Position numbers and translations under genes: made by a program. From Rehmannia glutinosa (Eukaryota; Streptophyta; Magnoliopsida; Lamiales; Orobanchaceae): DNA of 64,000 bases. Each line of letters begins with the position of its first letter. Position 1 is the first letter of the stretch. A model generated the notes under the pieces. The model worked only from the letters and a program-made list of their open reading frames with translations, was not told where the DNA came from and made no database searches. Positions 43,901 to 54,715 of the stretch are shown here, piece after piece. The stretch is from contig CM071930.1 in NCBI GenBank assembly GCA_016081115.2, forward strand, positions 32,255,641-32,319,640, read 5' to 3'.

Positions 43901-45051
43901 ACGGCGGCGGAATCCGATGGGCATGCCCATCGTGAACTTTGGTTGGAGGATGTTGAAATATGAGTAATTGAAGTTTTTGAACAAAGAAAATGAAACCCTA
44001 GCCCCTTTTACTGTTGTGCTTTTATTCTAATTTCTGACAGAAATTGGCGCCTCCAGCGCCTCCCACCCCCCCTCCCCACCCAAAAAAAAAAAAAAAGAAA
44101 CAAAACAAAAATCATCTTTTTCAACCTGAAAACCTCAAAAAAACTTGTTTGAAAAATTTTGAAATCTGGTTGTCATGGAGGCACGCCTGGCACACCTCAT
44201 CGTGGCGGAAAAAGGCTAGCCGTGCCTGGCTAACATCACATGCCTCAGTGTTGGAAAGACGCGAGGCCTTGCGCCTTTGTGCAACTCGCGCCTTTAACAA
44301 ATCTGAATATCTGCAAACCAAGATCCACTATCCACATCTAACCAGAACAAATGAATCCATAACCAAATCCAGCGAAAAGAAGAAACCCTCAACAGAATAA
44401 TTCATGTTACTCAAATAAATAAGCTTGCACACATATATCATGGATATCCAAGAAATATTCAACTCATAAGAGCACCCAAAATGTTAAGAATATTTCACAA
44501 TTACAAATTGAATTCACGAAACAGACGCAAACACATCCAACAAGTTAACAATCAAATTCAATCATAAAGTTTCTATCAAATAATATGAAAAATAACTGCA
44601 GATGTTTTCCCAAATGAAAAAATTAAATGGAATAATATTTAAAAAAAAAATAAAACTTCAAACAACTCAAAGAAATAAATGACTGGCATATACACAGGCA
44701 AGCCATTATATTTTGCACAAAAGAGGAGTCGGGAAACGCATGCGACGCTACCTACAATTTCAGTTTCCTTTCCAAGATTAGAAGCCTAATCCTAAGACCA
44801 TTTAACTCAAAAATATAGATCAGAAGCCCCAAAATAATTCTACAGGAATCACAGCCCAGCCTATTAAAGAAGGAAATCAGCTACAAAAATATTAGAAATT
44901 CCGATATTTACCGTTTTCGTGGAGAGTCAGCCTGCAAAACAAAAAAAATATTTAGTACTATTATCAACATTTACCATCCAGAATTATTACAGATACACAA
45001 TACAAACAAAATCATCATCTACGATAGAGAAAGAGAGAGAGATCTGACCAT
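40972..45051 (-). CDS. SR45a: SR45a-like serine/arginine-rich splicing factor (single RRM), seven coding exons
   Basis: Proposed exons (minus): 45051-45049, 44931-44912, 42716-42571, 42485-42386, 42053-41904, 41325-41256 and 41186-40972. All introns are GT-AG and phases join. Exon 1 is just the ATG; exon 2 gives ADSPRKR. Exon 3 encodes the first RS region. Exons 4-5 hold one RRM with RNP2 (LYVTGL, about residue 67) and RNP1 (RGFAFITM, about 106). Exon 6 has the signature SRRKRARTPTPGHYLGL, and exon 7 an RS/RG-rich tail with YSPRRS repeats. Length is about 234 residues if one apparently missing base near 42656 is counted; as given, exon 3 shifts frame. Known SR45a proteins act in the nucleus on pre-mRNA splicing and are themselves alternatively spliced. 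Retaining intron 5 would give a stop at 41841. Confidence 0.88.
42656..42660 (-). other. Apparent one-base deletion in exon 3 of the SR45a-like gene
   Basis: Upstream of this point the exon reads PSPWEENSGSRSRSRS. Downstream the RS pattern (SKSRSRSRSWSRPRD) continues only in the next frame, which is the frame that joins the RRM exon. This is either an assembly error or a disabling mutation. Confidence 0.75.
43626..44300. mobile_element. MITE-like insertion in intron 2 of the SR45a-like gene
   Basis: The ends 'ttgttaagggcgcaaagcgc' (43626) and 'gcaactcgcgcctttaacaa' (44300) are imperfect inverted repeats with the GGCGC-rich pattern of a common plant MITE type. Inside there is only a proline-rich shadow frame. 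Target duplication not clear. It contributes about 675 bases to the 2.2-kb intron. Confidence 0.6.
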
Positions 45052-45130
45052 GGTAGGAGCAGAGACGAAAAATCCCTAAACCCCGTCGCCTGTTCGAAAG
45101 CTTTAGTGTCAGTTCTTTTCTTTGTTTTTA

Positions 45131-45137
45131 TTTTATA
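45131..45137 (-). promoter_or_regulatory. TATA box of the SR45a-like gene
   Basis: The minus strand reads CCTATAAAATA, 80 bases before the ATG. A telobox-like GGTTTAGGGA lies between them (45070-45082). It sits only about 25-30 bases from the edge of the upstream MITE nest, so the core promoter is all that separates the gene from transposon DNA. Confidence 0.65.
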
Positions 45138-45212
45138 GGCTAATGCCAAAAGGAAATCGACCCGGCCAATGGCGGAGGCACGAAAAATATAGGGGGTGGG
45201 CTACACAAAACT

Positions 45213-45937
45213 TAGGGATGGTAATTGGTAGGGTACCCATCTATTTAAGAGTATTCATACCCGAATTATATAATATTATTACTACTAGTACCCGTTCCAA
45301 ACCTTATTAAAAAATTTCACCTATTACCCGTACCCGTCCCAAATTCATTTGCTAATACCCGCATACTACCCATACCCGCCCAAAACCCGTTTATTTTATA
45401 ATAAAAAAAATATAAATTTTTAAATATTTAAATAGGTACTCTAACAAAAATAAATTATTATACTAGACTATTCATCATCTAAATTAAAAGAAACATAGAG
45501 TTAATCGATTAACTAATACATCATTTAATCCAAATAATTATATCACCATACATCGAGTTCTATCAAGCTTGACAAAATAAAAGAAAGTAACAATTTCATA
45601 TATTTTTTGCCCAAAATGGAAATCTATGTTGGACTTCCTCCATTTAAGCTAAAAATATTTTCCTTCATTATTCTAAAAAAAATTTGTTATATATGCTCTT
45701 ATATAAAAGAATTTAAATGGGTGCTTATATGGTCGGGTATCCACGGATACCAGATACCCATACCCGATTTCGGGTAGAGGGTACCTTAGGTGGTAAATTC
45801 GTACCCTACCCATTTATAAATGGGTATAGATTTTGCATCTCATACCCATCCCAAATCCGAATAAAATTATCCATACCCGTCCCATTAGGGTTTTAGTGGG
45901 TGGGTACCCGCGTCTACCCATCCCGCTGCCATCCCTA
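45213..45937. mobile_element. Inner hAT-like MITE with TACCCG-rich body
   Basis: 725 bp with TAGGGATGG...CCATCCCTA terminal inverted repeats, extending imperfectly to about 25 bases. It is flanked by identical CACAAAACT at 45204-45212 and 45938-45946. Non-coding. The flank match is 9 bases, whereas hAT elements usually make 8. Confidence 0.85.
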
Positions 45938-46087
45938 CACAAAACTATGGTGAGTGAGATGAAAAACCTAAAAAAAATTCATATAAATTATAACTAAAAT
46001 ATTTTTTTTAAAAACAATTTTTAGTATAATTTTTTTAGAAAAAAATGGGGGTGAGGGCCAAATTGGCCTCCCCATCCCTCCGTCATT

Positions 46088-46555
46088 CAATGTTTTTAAA
46101 CCCAGACCGGACATCGAACTGGATTAATAATTGGGTCATTCGGTCACAGGTTCAACCGGTTAAACTGTTCTAGAAAAATCGGTTGACCCATTTACATACA
46201 CATATATATGTACAAATGTAAAAAGATAAATACGAGTACAAATATAAAAAATATCAAATACAAACAAAAATAAAATAAATTATAATACCCAAATATATGT
46301 ATAAATCGAATATAAGGAAAAGTTATATGTAAATTTACCAAATACTTTTTCGTTTGTAATAAAATAAAGATAATTTTACTTAAAATAAATTGAACCGGGT
46401 TAACCGGGTCACCGTTTTTCGGGTTTTTTACCGAGTTTGACCGGGTGGCAACGCTTTTTAGCCACCCGATTTTAATTTAGAACCGAACCGGACATATGAC
46501 CAGTTTCCAATTAAATCGGTCGAATCGGCCGGTCTGGTCCGGTTTCAAAACATTG
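46088..46555. mobile_element. Inner hAT-like MITE with CCGG-rich ends
   Basis: 468 bp. CAATGTTTTTAAACCCAGAC on the left matches the reverse complement of the right end (CAATGTTTTGAAACCGGACC). The flanks CCGTCATT (46080-46087) and CCGCCATT (46556-46563) are an 8-base target duplication with one change. Non-coding. Confidence 0.85.
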
Positions 46556-48017
46556 CCGCCATTGGACCCAGCCTGTAATTGTAATGAGCACAAAAAAATA
46601 ACAAAGATTTGAAACGAATTTTTCAAATCAAAACACTGCTTGTAAATATTACAAATTTTAGAATACTTCCTTATACACCACATTCATCGTTTGTTTATTT
46701 TTTGATTCGTTCTCACCACAGACTAATAGCTTCAAACCCTTACGATTAGTAACTCGGGAAATATCAACGTATAACTGACCATGACTGAATATTGGATTCT
46801 TCAAGTATAACCCGACATTGGAGAGAGATTGTCCTTGGCTCTTGTTTATTGTCATCGCATAAGATATAATGAGAGAAAACTGTCTACGTTGGAACTTGAA
46901 GAGGATTCTGATATTCGACGGTGTTAATGTCATTCGCGGAATCAAAACTTTATGACATGCATTGGTTCCAGTGAGAATTTTAGCTTCAAGAACATGCTTG
47001 ACAAGCCTCGTAATCACCAATCTAGTGTCGTTTCACAATCCAATAGTATGGTCCATATTTCTCAAGAGAATAACTGGAGTCCGAACTTTCAAATGCAACT
47101 ATGGTTAGGAACCCCAGAACATTTTATCCCATTCAAAAATTCAGGAGTGTGCAGATCATGCAGGAAATCAACATTAGCATCATATTTACATGTGCTGTCA
47201 GAACTCAAATATGTATGGCCCTCCGATGAGTTTAAAGACGCCTTATACTGATTTATAGATTCAACAACATTGAGGGTAGGCACTAGTATAACCCTTTCTT
47301 TCAAGTACGTCGGATCATCAATAGCGTCTTTAAACATTGGATAAGTACTTTCTATAATAGGTGTAATCGGATCACCTGAAGATTCTAGCAAAATATCTTC
47401 AGGTATATCGATGATGGCACAACCATCATTTGATCCTTTGATTGTTCCATCACCAATGCTTGCGATCCATTCAGAGAATTTGGCCAAATCTTTATAATCA
47501 TTGGTATCGCCAAGGTTTTGAAGACGCATGTTTTTAGTCAGTTTTAGGACAGTACAATATTTCCACATATATGACGCATTAATGGATGCATTAACAATAT
47601 ATTGTCGTGTTCCGTTCGGAATAACAGGTAAGATCAGTCTAAAATCCCTACCAAAGACAACGGTTCTCCCTCCAAATGGTTTATGTTCCAACAGGGGGTT
47701 GATGAGTTTCAAAAGAACTCGTAAAGTCTCGTCCAGTGCCTGAAAGCAATACTTGTGCATCATCGGTGCGTCGTCCCAAATTATAAGTTTAGAACAAATA
47801 ATAAGCTCAGCAAGCGGACTCCCTTGTTTGATATTCCAAGTTGAGTCTTTATTTGGGTTTAAGGGTATAACAAATCGCGAATGTGCAGTCCTCCCACCGG
47901 GCAAGAGAAGGGATGCTATGCCGCTAGATGCCACATTCAGTATAATTTCTCCTTTCGATCTCAATCCAGAAGACAAAGCCTTCCATAAAAATATTTTGCA
48001 TGTACCTCCATATCCGT

Positions 48018-48658
48018 TAGAGATGTCAATAAGGGTCGGCTCATCCCGACCTTGCCCTAGCCCTAAAAGGCCCTAGCCCTTTAAAAAGACCTCAAGTCAT
48101 AAGAGCTTGAAAAGTGTAGGCCCAACCCTAACTCTGTAGAGCTAGGGTCGGGCCAGGGCTGGCCGTTTAACTCTTTTTTTCTTTTCTCCTTTTCAATAAA
48201 GTCATGCCCTTATAAACTTATTATTCATAATCAAATAAAATACTAATATTACATAATCTAATAAAAATTAAGTAACAATAAAAGAGTTTTTTTCTAAATA
48301 AATTTATGAATTAATAAATTAACATCAACAATTTAATGTTCCAACAACGGAATCATGGATTATAATATCATGTTCCATCATCTTCATTAATTATAATTTC
48401 CCAAGTTTAAATTATAATTGATAAATGAGATCAAAATTCAGATTTAGTAGTATTATAGGTATAAATTTAAATATAAATTTATAAAATACAAAAACTTTAC
48501 TGAGAAAACAACCCTAAGGGTCGCCTGCCCTAGGGCCAATTAGGGCAGGGCTAAAAAGCCCTTATGTTATAAGGGCCTACGAAATATGGCCCAACCCTTA
48601 AATTTTTAGGGTCGGACTAGGGTCAGCCCTCAGGGCTTGGTCCTTTTTGACATCTCTA
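48018..48658. mobile_element. hAT-like MITE inside the Helitron helicase
   Basis: 641 bp with TAGAGATGTCAATAAGG and the inverse TAGAGATGTCAAAAAGG at the two ends. It is flanked by ATATCCGT (48010-48017) and ATATCCAT (48659-48666), an 8-base target duplication with one change. Removing the element and one repeat restores the helicase frame across the Walker A loop. It has internal 'gggcctagggct' repeats and no coding sequence. Confidence 0.92.
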
Positions 48659-48694
48659 ATATCCATAGACAAAGAACATCCTACCTTTTATTGG

Positions 48695-50252
48695 TGTTTT
48701 GCATGTTTTTGTGGATAATTTATACATATTTTTGGCGTGTTTTATTTGTATTTGCATGTTTTAGTGTTACATTGTGTTATTTTATTGATTTTATAGGTTT
48801 TGGTGGAAAAAACGAGTTTTGGAGCAAGAAACGTCAAAAAGTCATTTCGTGCAACTGCGGCAATCTTCGTATTTGAAACATAACTTTTTCATCCAACGTT
48901 CAATTGAACTGATTCTTATGCCATTAGAAATCTAAGAGAGAGTTCTACAATATCTATTGTCTGGTACTAAATGGAAATGAAGACGTTTGGATGGGTTAAA
49001 ATCATGTGAAAGTGGAAATCAAATGTTGAGATTTCGAAAATGACACGTCTTAGTATTTCATCCATAACTCTATCTAGAAAATTGATATTGAGGTCATTCA
49101 AGTGGCTATAGAAAGCTAAGAGATAGAGCTACAATTCATAAGAAGACACAGAGAGCAAATTCCGATGTTTCAAGGGTGCGCGGGCGCGCACAAAATGCAC
49201 GAATGCGCACGGCTGGCAGCAGCAGCGGTACTGTCTTGGGCGCGAGCGCGGCGGGGCACCGTGTGCGGTCGTGCATGGCGACTTGCTGAACATGAAATTC
49301 GTGATTTTTTTTGGCTCTTCCACCATGTATAGGACTCTAGGCTTATAAATAAGACTTGGGGAGCCCATATTTTCAAACACCTTTACTTATTAGCACTTTC
49401 AGACTTAGTTTTCTCTCTTTTCTCTTGCTTTTCAACATTGTGATTGCTTGGGGTTCTTCCCATTGAAGTTATTTTTGTGGCTTAATATTTCTTCATCTCT
49501 TTATCTGATTTCAATTGTTGGGTGATTATTATTGTTGCATGATGATGTTTATAATTGTTTTCTTTCATTCAATTGAGATTATGATCCCATCCCCAAGCAT
49601 GAACTAATTTCCTTGTTCTAGGATTATGATGATTTGATTAAAACAAACAAGCATGAGTATTGACTAATTGATTTGCTTTCCTGAATAAATTGTTTTACTT
49701 GATGATTAATTGTTTGTCCAACTCTTGATTGTTTTGAGGGAATAATTAAGATCGAGATAAGATATTATTCCTGGACTAAATTTATTCAGCAGGTTAGATA
49801 TGAATCAGAGATGTATTATCTGACTTGGCTTAATAAAAATAGTAAATTATGTTGGGATAGCCCTAATATGTGAATACGTGAGTTATCAGATCTAGATCTA
49901 GTTTTACCATATTTATTATATTTGTTAACCGTATAATCAATTAGTTGATATTCTGCTTGCGAGTTTGATGAGATGATTCCGAAATCTTAGACTTTCATCC
50001 ATATCATTTTTCTCTAAGTTTAATCGTGTTTAGTTTGATTTTGCCTTTTTATTTGTTATTATTTAGTTTATTAAAATCACAAATCTTGTTAGAGTGTTTA
50101 AGATTTATTTTCTGTTATTTTTGTTGCATAATAATTATTTGCCAGCTAAGTCTTCCTTGAGAGACGACGTGTGGTCAACTTGCTACCCTAGGATTGATCT
50201 CGTTCTCTTGCGAAGATTACTAGATTTATTTTAGGTGTTTAGCGGTCGAACA
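48695..50252 (+). mobile_element. Solo LTR inside the Helitron helicase
   Basis: 1558 bp from TGTTTTGCATG to GGTCGAACA, flanked by ATTGG on both sides (48690-48694, 50253-50257). A TATA box (TATAAATAAG, about 49343) gives plus orientation with U3 to the left. No gag or pol is present, so this is most likely a solo LTR left after LTR-LTR recombination. The family is not recognised. Frames at 49129-49380 lie in its GC-rich U3 part and are not genes. Confidence 0.85.
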
Positions 50253-51350
50253 ATTGGATCGTACCGCATGCATTATCGTTGAGTAAATGTTATGTTGCTC
50301 ATCGTTAAGTTTGGAGATGAGGTCTTCGTTATCTGACAACAGAACATCACGATCATACCGCAACTCATCATATATAAGTCTGTTTCGGTTGCTCTGAATA
50401 GTGTTAGCATTCGGAAATGGCATTGAGTCAAAATCACGTAGACTCCTACCTAGACTTTGCAATAATTTCTCAATTTCCAACAACGTGAGATTCTTGATTT
50501 CATTCTCACTCAATACCAGATCTGTTGCATAAGATCATACTAATAAATTATTAAAAAATAATAAAAAAAATATAAAAGGTTTTAGTATGTAACATAAAAT
50601 ATTTTAAATAATACCTTGATGCTGTAGAAGGCGTCGACGTTTGTATAAAATATCATCAGAAAGAAACTCCCAATATTTCTCCCAGATATATTATGGCCGG
50701 CTCAAAGAGTCCGATGAAAGCAAGGATGCAAACAAACTTCTAAGATTCTCCGCAGAAGCCCAAGAGCTCGCTTAATTGATGTCATCAATATATTCACTAT
50801 CATCTTCTAACAATCCAAGATCACATCATTCCTCTTGATAGGAAGAATGTTGAACACCGTTGACCTTCTTGTAGTCGTCATGACACGTTGCTCCGCGAAC
50901 AACATTGATAAGACATCTCAAAAAGTACATATCACCAGCTCCAGGGGGGACATAAAAAACTCGTCCTATTGATTTTCCAATTTGTCTCGGTATCCACTTT
51001 CTAAGATTCGATTTCTACGAGAATTTTGTGGGAGCTTCATCGTATGTTAGCTCTCTCGCCTCAGGATATATTTTATTCGCTTCCGTCCTTGCTAAAAACA
51101 TAATTTCTTTTATGGAATCTTTCTCAAGAACGTCATCTATTCTTTCAAAATCTGAAAAAATAACGTTTTGTTCATCCAGAAGATGAAAACTTAAACATTC
51201 AACTGGAGGATATTTATATTGAATTTCAAATCCAAGTAATCTCCATGCTGCCTCACAGGACGAAACATACCTACAATCGTAATACATGCTCGCCTCGTCA
51301 ACCGTTTTTCCAGATTCCTCATCATTGCTACTCGTATAGAATGACACCGT

Positions 51351-52535
51351 TGTTAGTCCAAGTGGCTAAGATAATCTAGAGGGGGGATGAATAGATTATG
51401 CCGGTTTTTCAAATTCCGCCCTCTTTTTCGAGTGTTCAAGCAAAGATAGAAACTATAAATCGGGGATGGGTTTCGAAAATGAAAAAAACGTTTTATTAAT
51501 TACTACAATTAATACAACACCACCTTTGAGGATTACCACAATCCTCTTACAACACCTTCAAGGAGATTACCACAATCTTCCTTCAACACCTATGAAGAGT
51601 ACCACACTCTTCAACACCTAAGATCACCCAAGTGTGCTCTTACCACAAGAACAACAACAAGGATATCTTGTTTTTGCATGATGGACAAAATTCAAGATTA
51701 CAACTCGATAATGATAATACAAATATTGAGTGCAAGTGTAATCAAGAATGAAAAGCCTAGACCTCAAGAGTGTACAAGTGAAAGTACTTAGGCTAATACA
51801 ACAAGAGTTTTTGACAATGTGTTTGCTTGTATGCTTTTGCTTGTATATTGTGTCGTGTTGCTTGAATGGTTCCTCTATTTATAGGAGAGGTCTTGGTTTT
51901 TGATTTCCAGACATTGGCTCCTTCTTGGAGAGTGATTTCTGCAAAAAATAATGTAATTAAACTCAAGAAATAGCTGTTAGAAATCAACCCCTTAAATTAG
52001 GGAAAAGTCATCGAAAACCCAACGGATAGTTTCTTCATCAAAAGCGTATAGCGACCGTCGGTCGAGAGATAGAAGTTTGAAAATATTTTCACGAAAATAC
52101 ACAGGGGGACCGATCTATGGGGGGTCCGACCAGTCGACCCCTGTGTGGACCGGTTGGACTCGTCCAAAATACAATACAGGGAGCTATGTAATCAAAACGC
52201 AACTCCTAGGCACCGATCGCCCTTAGCTCGATCGGTCGCCCACACCGGTCGACCTCCGGGTTGACCGGTCGCCCTCCCTGTTTTCCTTCCGTCCCATTTT
52301 TCTGTTTCAAAACTCAACTCAGGTACGGGTTGCCCTATAGGGCGACCGGTCCAACACGAGACAGAAGTGTTGTCCAATTTTTGTCGAAAATAAACTTCAA
52401 GAAATACTCCAAAAAATTAGTAAAAACATTTTATGTCGATCGGGAGTATTTGGACAACATTTAGAGACATTGTTTTAGTGTAAAAACTCATTTAAACAAA
52501 ATCATCAAAATCATGATAAAAACATTTATCTAACA
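51351..52535 (-). repeat. Copia-3 3' LTR
   Basis: 1185 bp, TGTTAG...CTAACA ends. It lacks about 79 bases near 51450 that the 5' LTR has. TATA box (minus TATAAATA) at 51876-51883. Confidence 0.95.
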
Positions 52536-52556
52536 AACTCTCCCTTTTTGATGATT
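52536..52556 (-). other. Copia-3 polypurine tract
   Basis: The minus strand reads ATCATCAAAAAGGGAGAGTT directly before the 3' LTR start. Confidence 0.85.
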
Positions 52557-53760
52557 ACAAACCAGAACAATTTTAAGAGGACGATTTTGAAAACAAAACA
52601 ATTTTCCGGTCAAGGAGTAAACTATCCATTTTGAGCGTGAGCAAACCATGCATAAAAGCCAAGTAAAAGGGAGTTAAAAAATTCAAGGCATTTTGCAAAA
52701 GCTCCCCCTATCAACAAACACATCAAGAAGATTTAATACAAAAGCTAGAAGCTTTAGCTTTTACAATGTAAACATGAAAATCATGAACTTAGAAGCTCCC
52801 CCTGTCAAAAAACAATCATTAACCATGCATATAAGTCCATAATACATCCAATGGACTAAGTATACTTCACAGCTTTTGCCTTTAAGGAGCCATAGCTTAT
52901 AGCTTCTTTCGCGAGCTTTTATTAGCTTCTTTGAGCTAATGAGCCAATTTCCTGTTTCTCCCCCTTTGGAATCATCAAAAAGAATGTTAGCATGATAAAA
53001 ACATAATCCACATATATATATATATATATATCAAAGTGCGCTAAGTAGTCGTTTTATCGAGCTTTTGGAATTTTGAGCTTTAAAGGCCTCGTTAGAGTAG
53101 AGAAACATGATCTCTATAAGTGTAAGAGACTTTTAAAAACGAGAGTATCATGTAATTGGTGAAGTTTTCTTAGCGACAATTCATCGAACACTTGGCGGGC
53201 GTTAAAAATAGAAGAAGTTGTATATAGCTCTTGTAAATGTAATCAAGCCAAAATATTTCATCACTAAATCAATGTATACAACATCCAACCATCAACAAGT
53301 AATGAGCTCATCACATTCATATAAAACAAGTATCAAGAAATTTGCATATAAATCAAATTCTCATGGGTTAAACCCATTTGAGCTAAGGGAGTAGAATGCT
53401 TACCATTCAATCGGTAAGATGAGCAATAATGATGATAAACGAGTATAATGAAGTCCAAGATATAGAATTAATGCAATAAAACACATTTGAAGTGAATTTT
53501 GTGTGCAAATGACAAAGGGGACAAAAAATGAGTTGAAAGAGCCAAAATTGCTAAGTCTGGGAACATAAATGTTTTTATCAAAAAATTGCTTATGGCGACC
53601 GGTCGGGGCTAAGGGCGACCGGTCGAGGGCTAGGCTGACCGGTCGGCCTCAGCCGATGCAGCCCACTGGTTCAGTCTGTTTTTCCAAAAACCAAAGTTTG
53701 AACCAAAATTCCGATTTTTCGCCCCTAAGTTATAAAAACATGCAAAATGCAATCATAGAC
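52557..53760. other. Copia-3 internal non-coding region with CGACCGGTCG cluster
   Basis: About 1.2 kb between RNase H and the polypurine tract. No extra ORF. A (TA)n tract is at 53012-53031. GCGACCGGTCG-type palindromes recur at 53593-53650, as in the LTR U3. Confidence 0.7.
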
Positions 53761-54715
53761 CTCATTCAATATGTATTATGCCTAACCGAGCTCGTATTGA
53801 CGCAAAAGTCTCGGAAGATAGCAATTTTGTAAAAATGTCCGCCAATTGATCTTGAGATGGTACGAAAGATATCTCAATTTACGTTTTGAAACGCAATCCC
53901 TTAGAAAATGATGTCGAATCTCAATATGTTTAGTACGGTTATGACGAACCGGGTTTTGAGCAATATTTATAGGGGATATGTTATCAGAAAAGATAGGAAC
54001 ATTTTCAAAAGAACATTTATAATCCGCTAAGGTTTGTTTCATCCAAAGAAGTTGAGTACAACAAAAAGCCGCAGAAATATATTCGGCTTCGGCCGTTGAA
54101 AGTGAAACACAATTTTGTTTCTTTGAAAACCAAGAAACTAGGCAATCGCCCAAAAATTGACATGATCCGGAAGTACTTTTACGATCATCAATATTACCCG
54201 CATAGTCCAAATCACTATAACTTTTAAGAGAAAAATTTTCATTCTTTGGATAAAATAAACCATATTGAATAGTACCTTTTAAATATCGAAAAATCCTTTT
54301 AACGACACTCATATGAGATTCTTTGGGATTGCTTTTAAAAACGAGCACATAGGCATACGGCATGAAGAATGTCCGGTCTACTTGCGGTTAAATAAAGTAA
54401 ACTACCAATCATACCTCGATACTTTGATTCATCCACGGACTTGCCCTTTTCATCTTTGTCAATTTTGACATTTGTTACCATAGGGGTAGAGACGGTTCTT
54501 CCTTCTTCAATGCCGAACTTTTTCAAAAGTTCTTTTATATATTTTGATTGCGAATTATAAATACCTTCTTGGCATTGCTTAATTTGAAGTCCAAGGAAGA
54601 AATTAAGCTCCCCCATCATGCTCATCTCAAATTCACCTTGCATCAACTTAGAAAATTTCTTGCACAAGGATTCATTAGTAGCACCAAAAATAATATCATC
54701 AACATAAATTTTCAC
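53761..54715 (-). pseudogene. Copia-3 RT C-terminal part and RNase H
   Basis: KIYVDDIIFGATNESLC carries the catalytic YVDD, then MMGELNFFLGLQIKQ. After an overlap and shift near 54350 comes RNase H with SYSDLDYAGNIDDRKSTSG (Ala to Leu in the first Asp motif), SLSTAEAEYISAAFC and RTKHIEIRHHFLRD. Two frames are needed, so at least one frameshift is present. Confidence 0.9.

Larger units (their letters stand above)
45163..46566. mobile_element. Outer MITE split by two later MITEs
   Basis: The ends 'ccaatggcggagg' (about 45167) and 'cctccgtcatt...gg' (46075-46087, continuing at 46564) are inverted repeats (CCAATGRCGGAGG). The flanks 'gacccggcc' and 'gacccagcc' may be the target duplication with one mismatch. 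After removing the two inner elements, about 200 bases of non-coding DNA remain. Confidence 0.55.

Noticed and set aside
44044..44400. 118-codon plus-strand frame with Pro start
   Set aside because: Falls across the intronic MITE and a poly(A) tract; chance frame.
46606..46629. Hairpin gatttgaa...ttcaaatc as the 3' end of the RepHel Helitron
   Set aside because: No CTRR follows within about 10-12 bases on the minus strand, so the terminus is not shown.
47528..48076. Plus-strand frames over the Helitron helicase
   Set aside because: Antisense shadows of the recognised helicase coding sequence.
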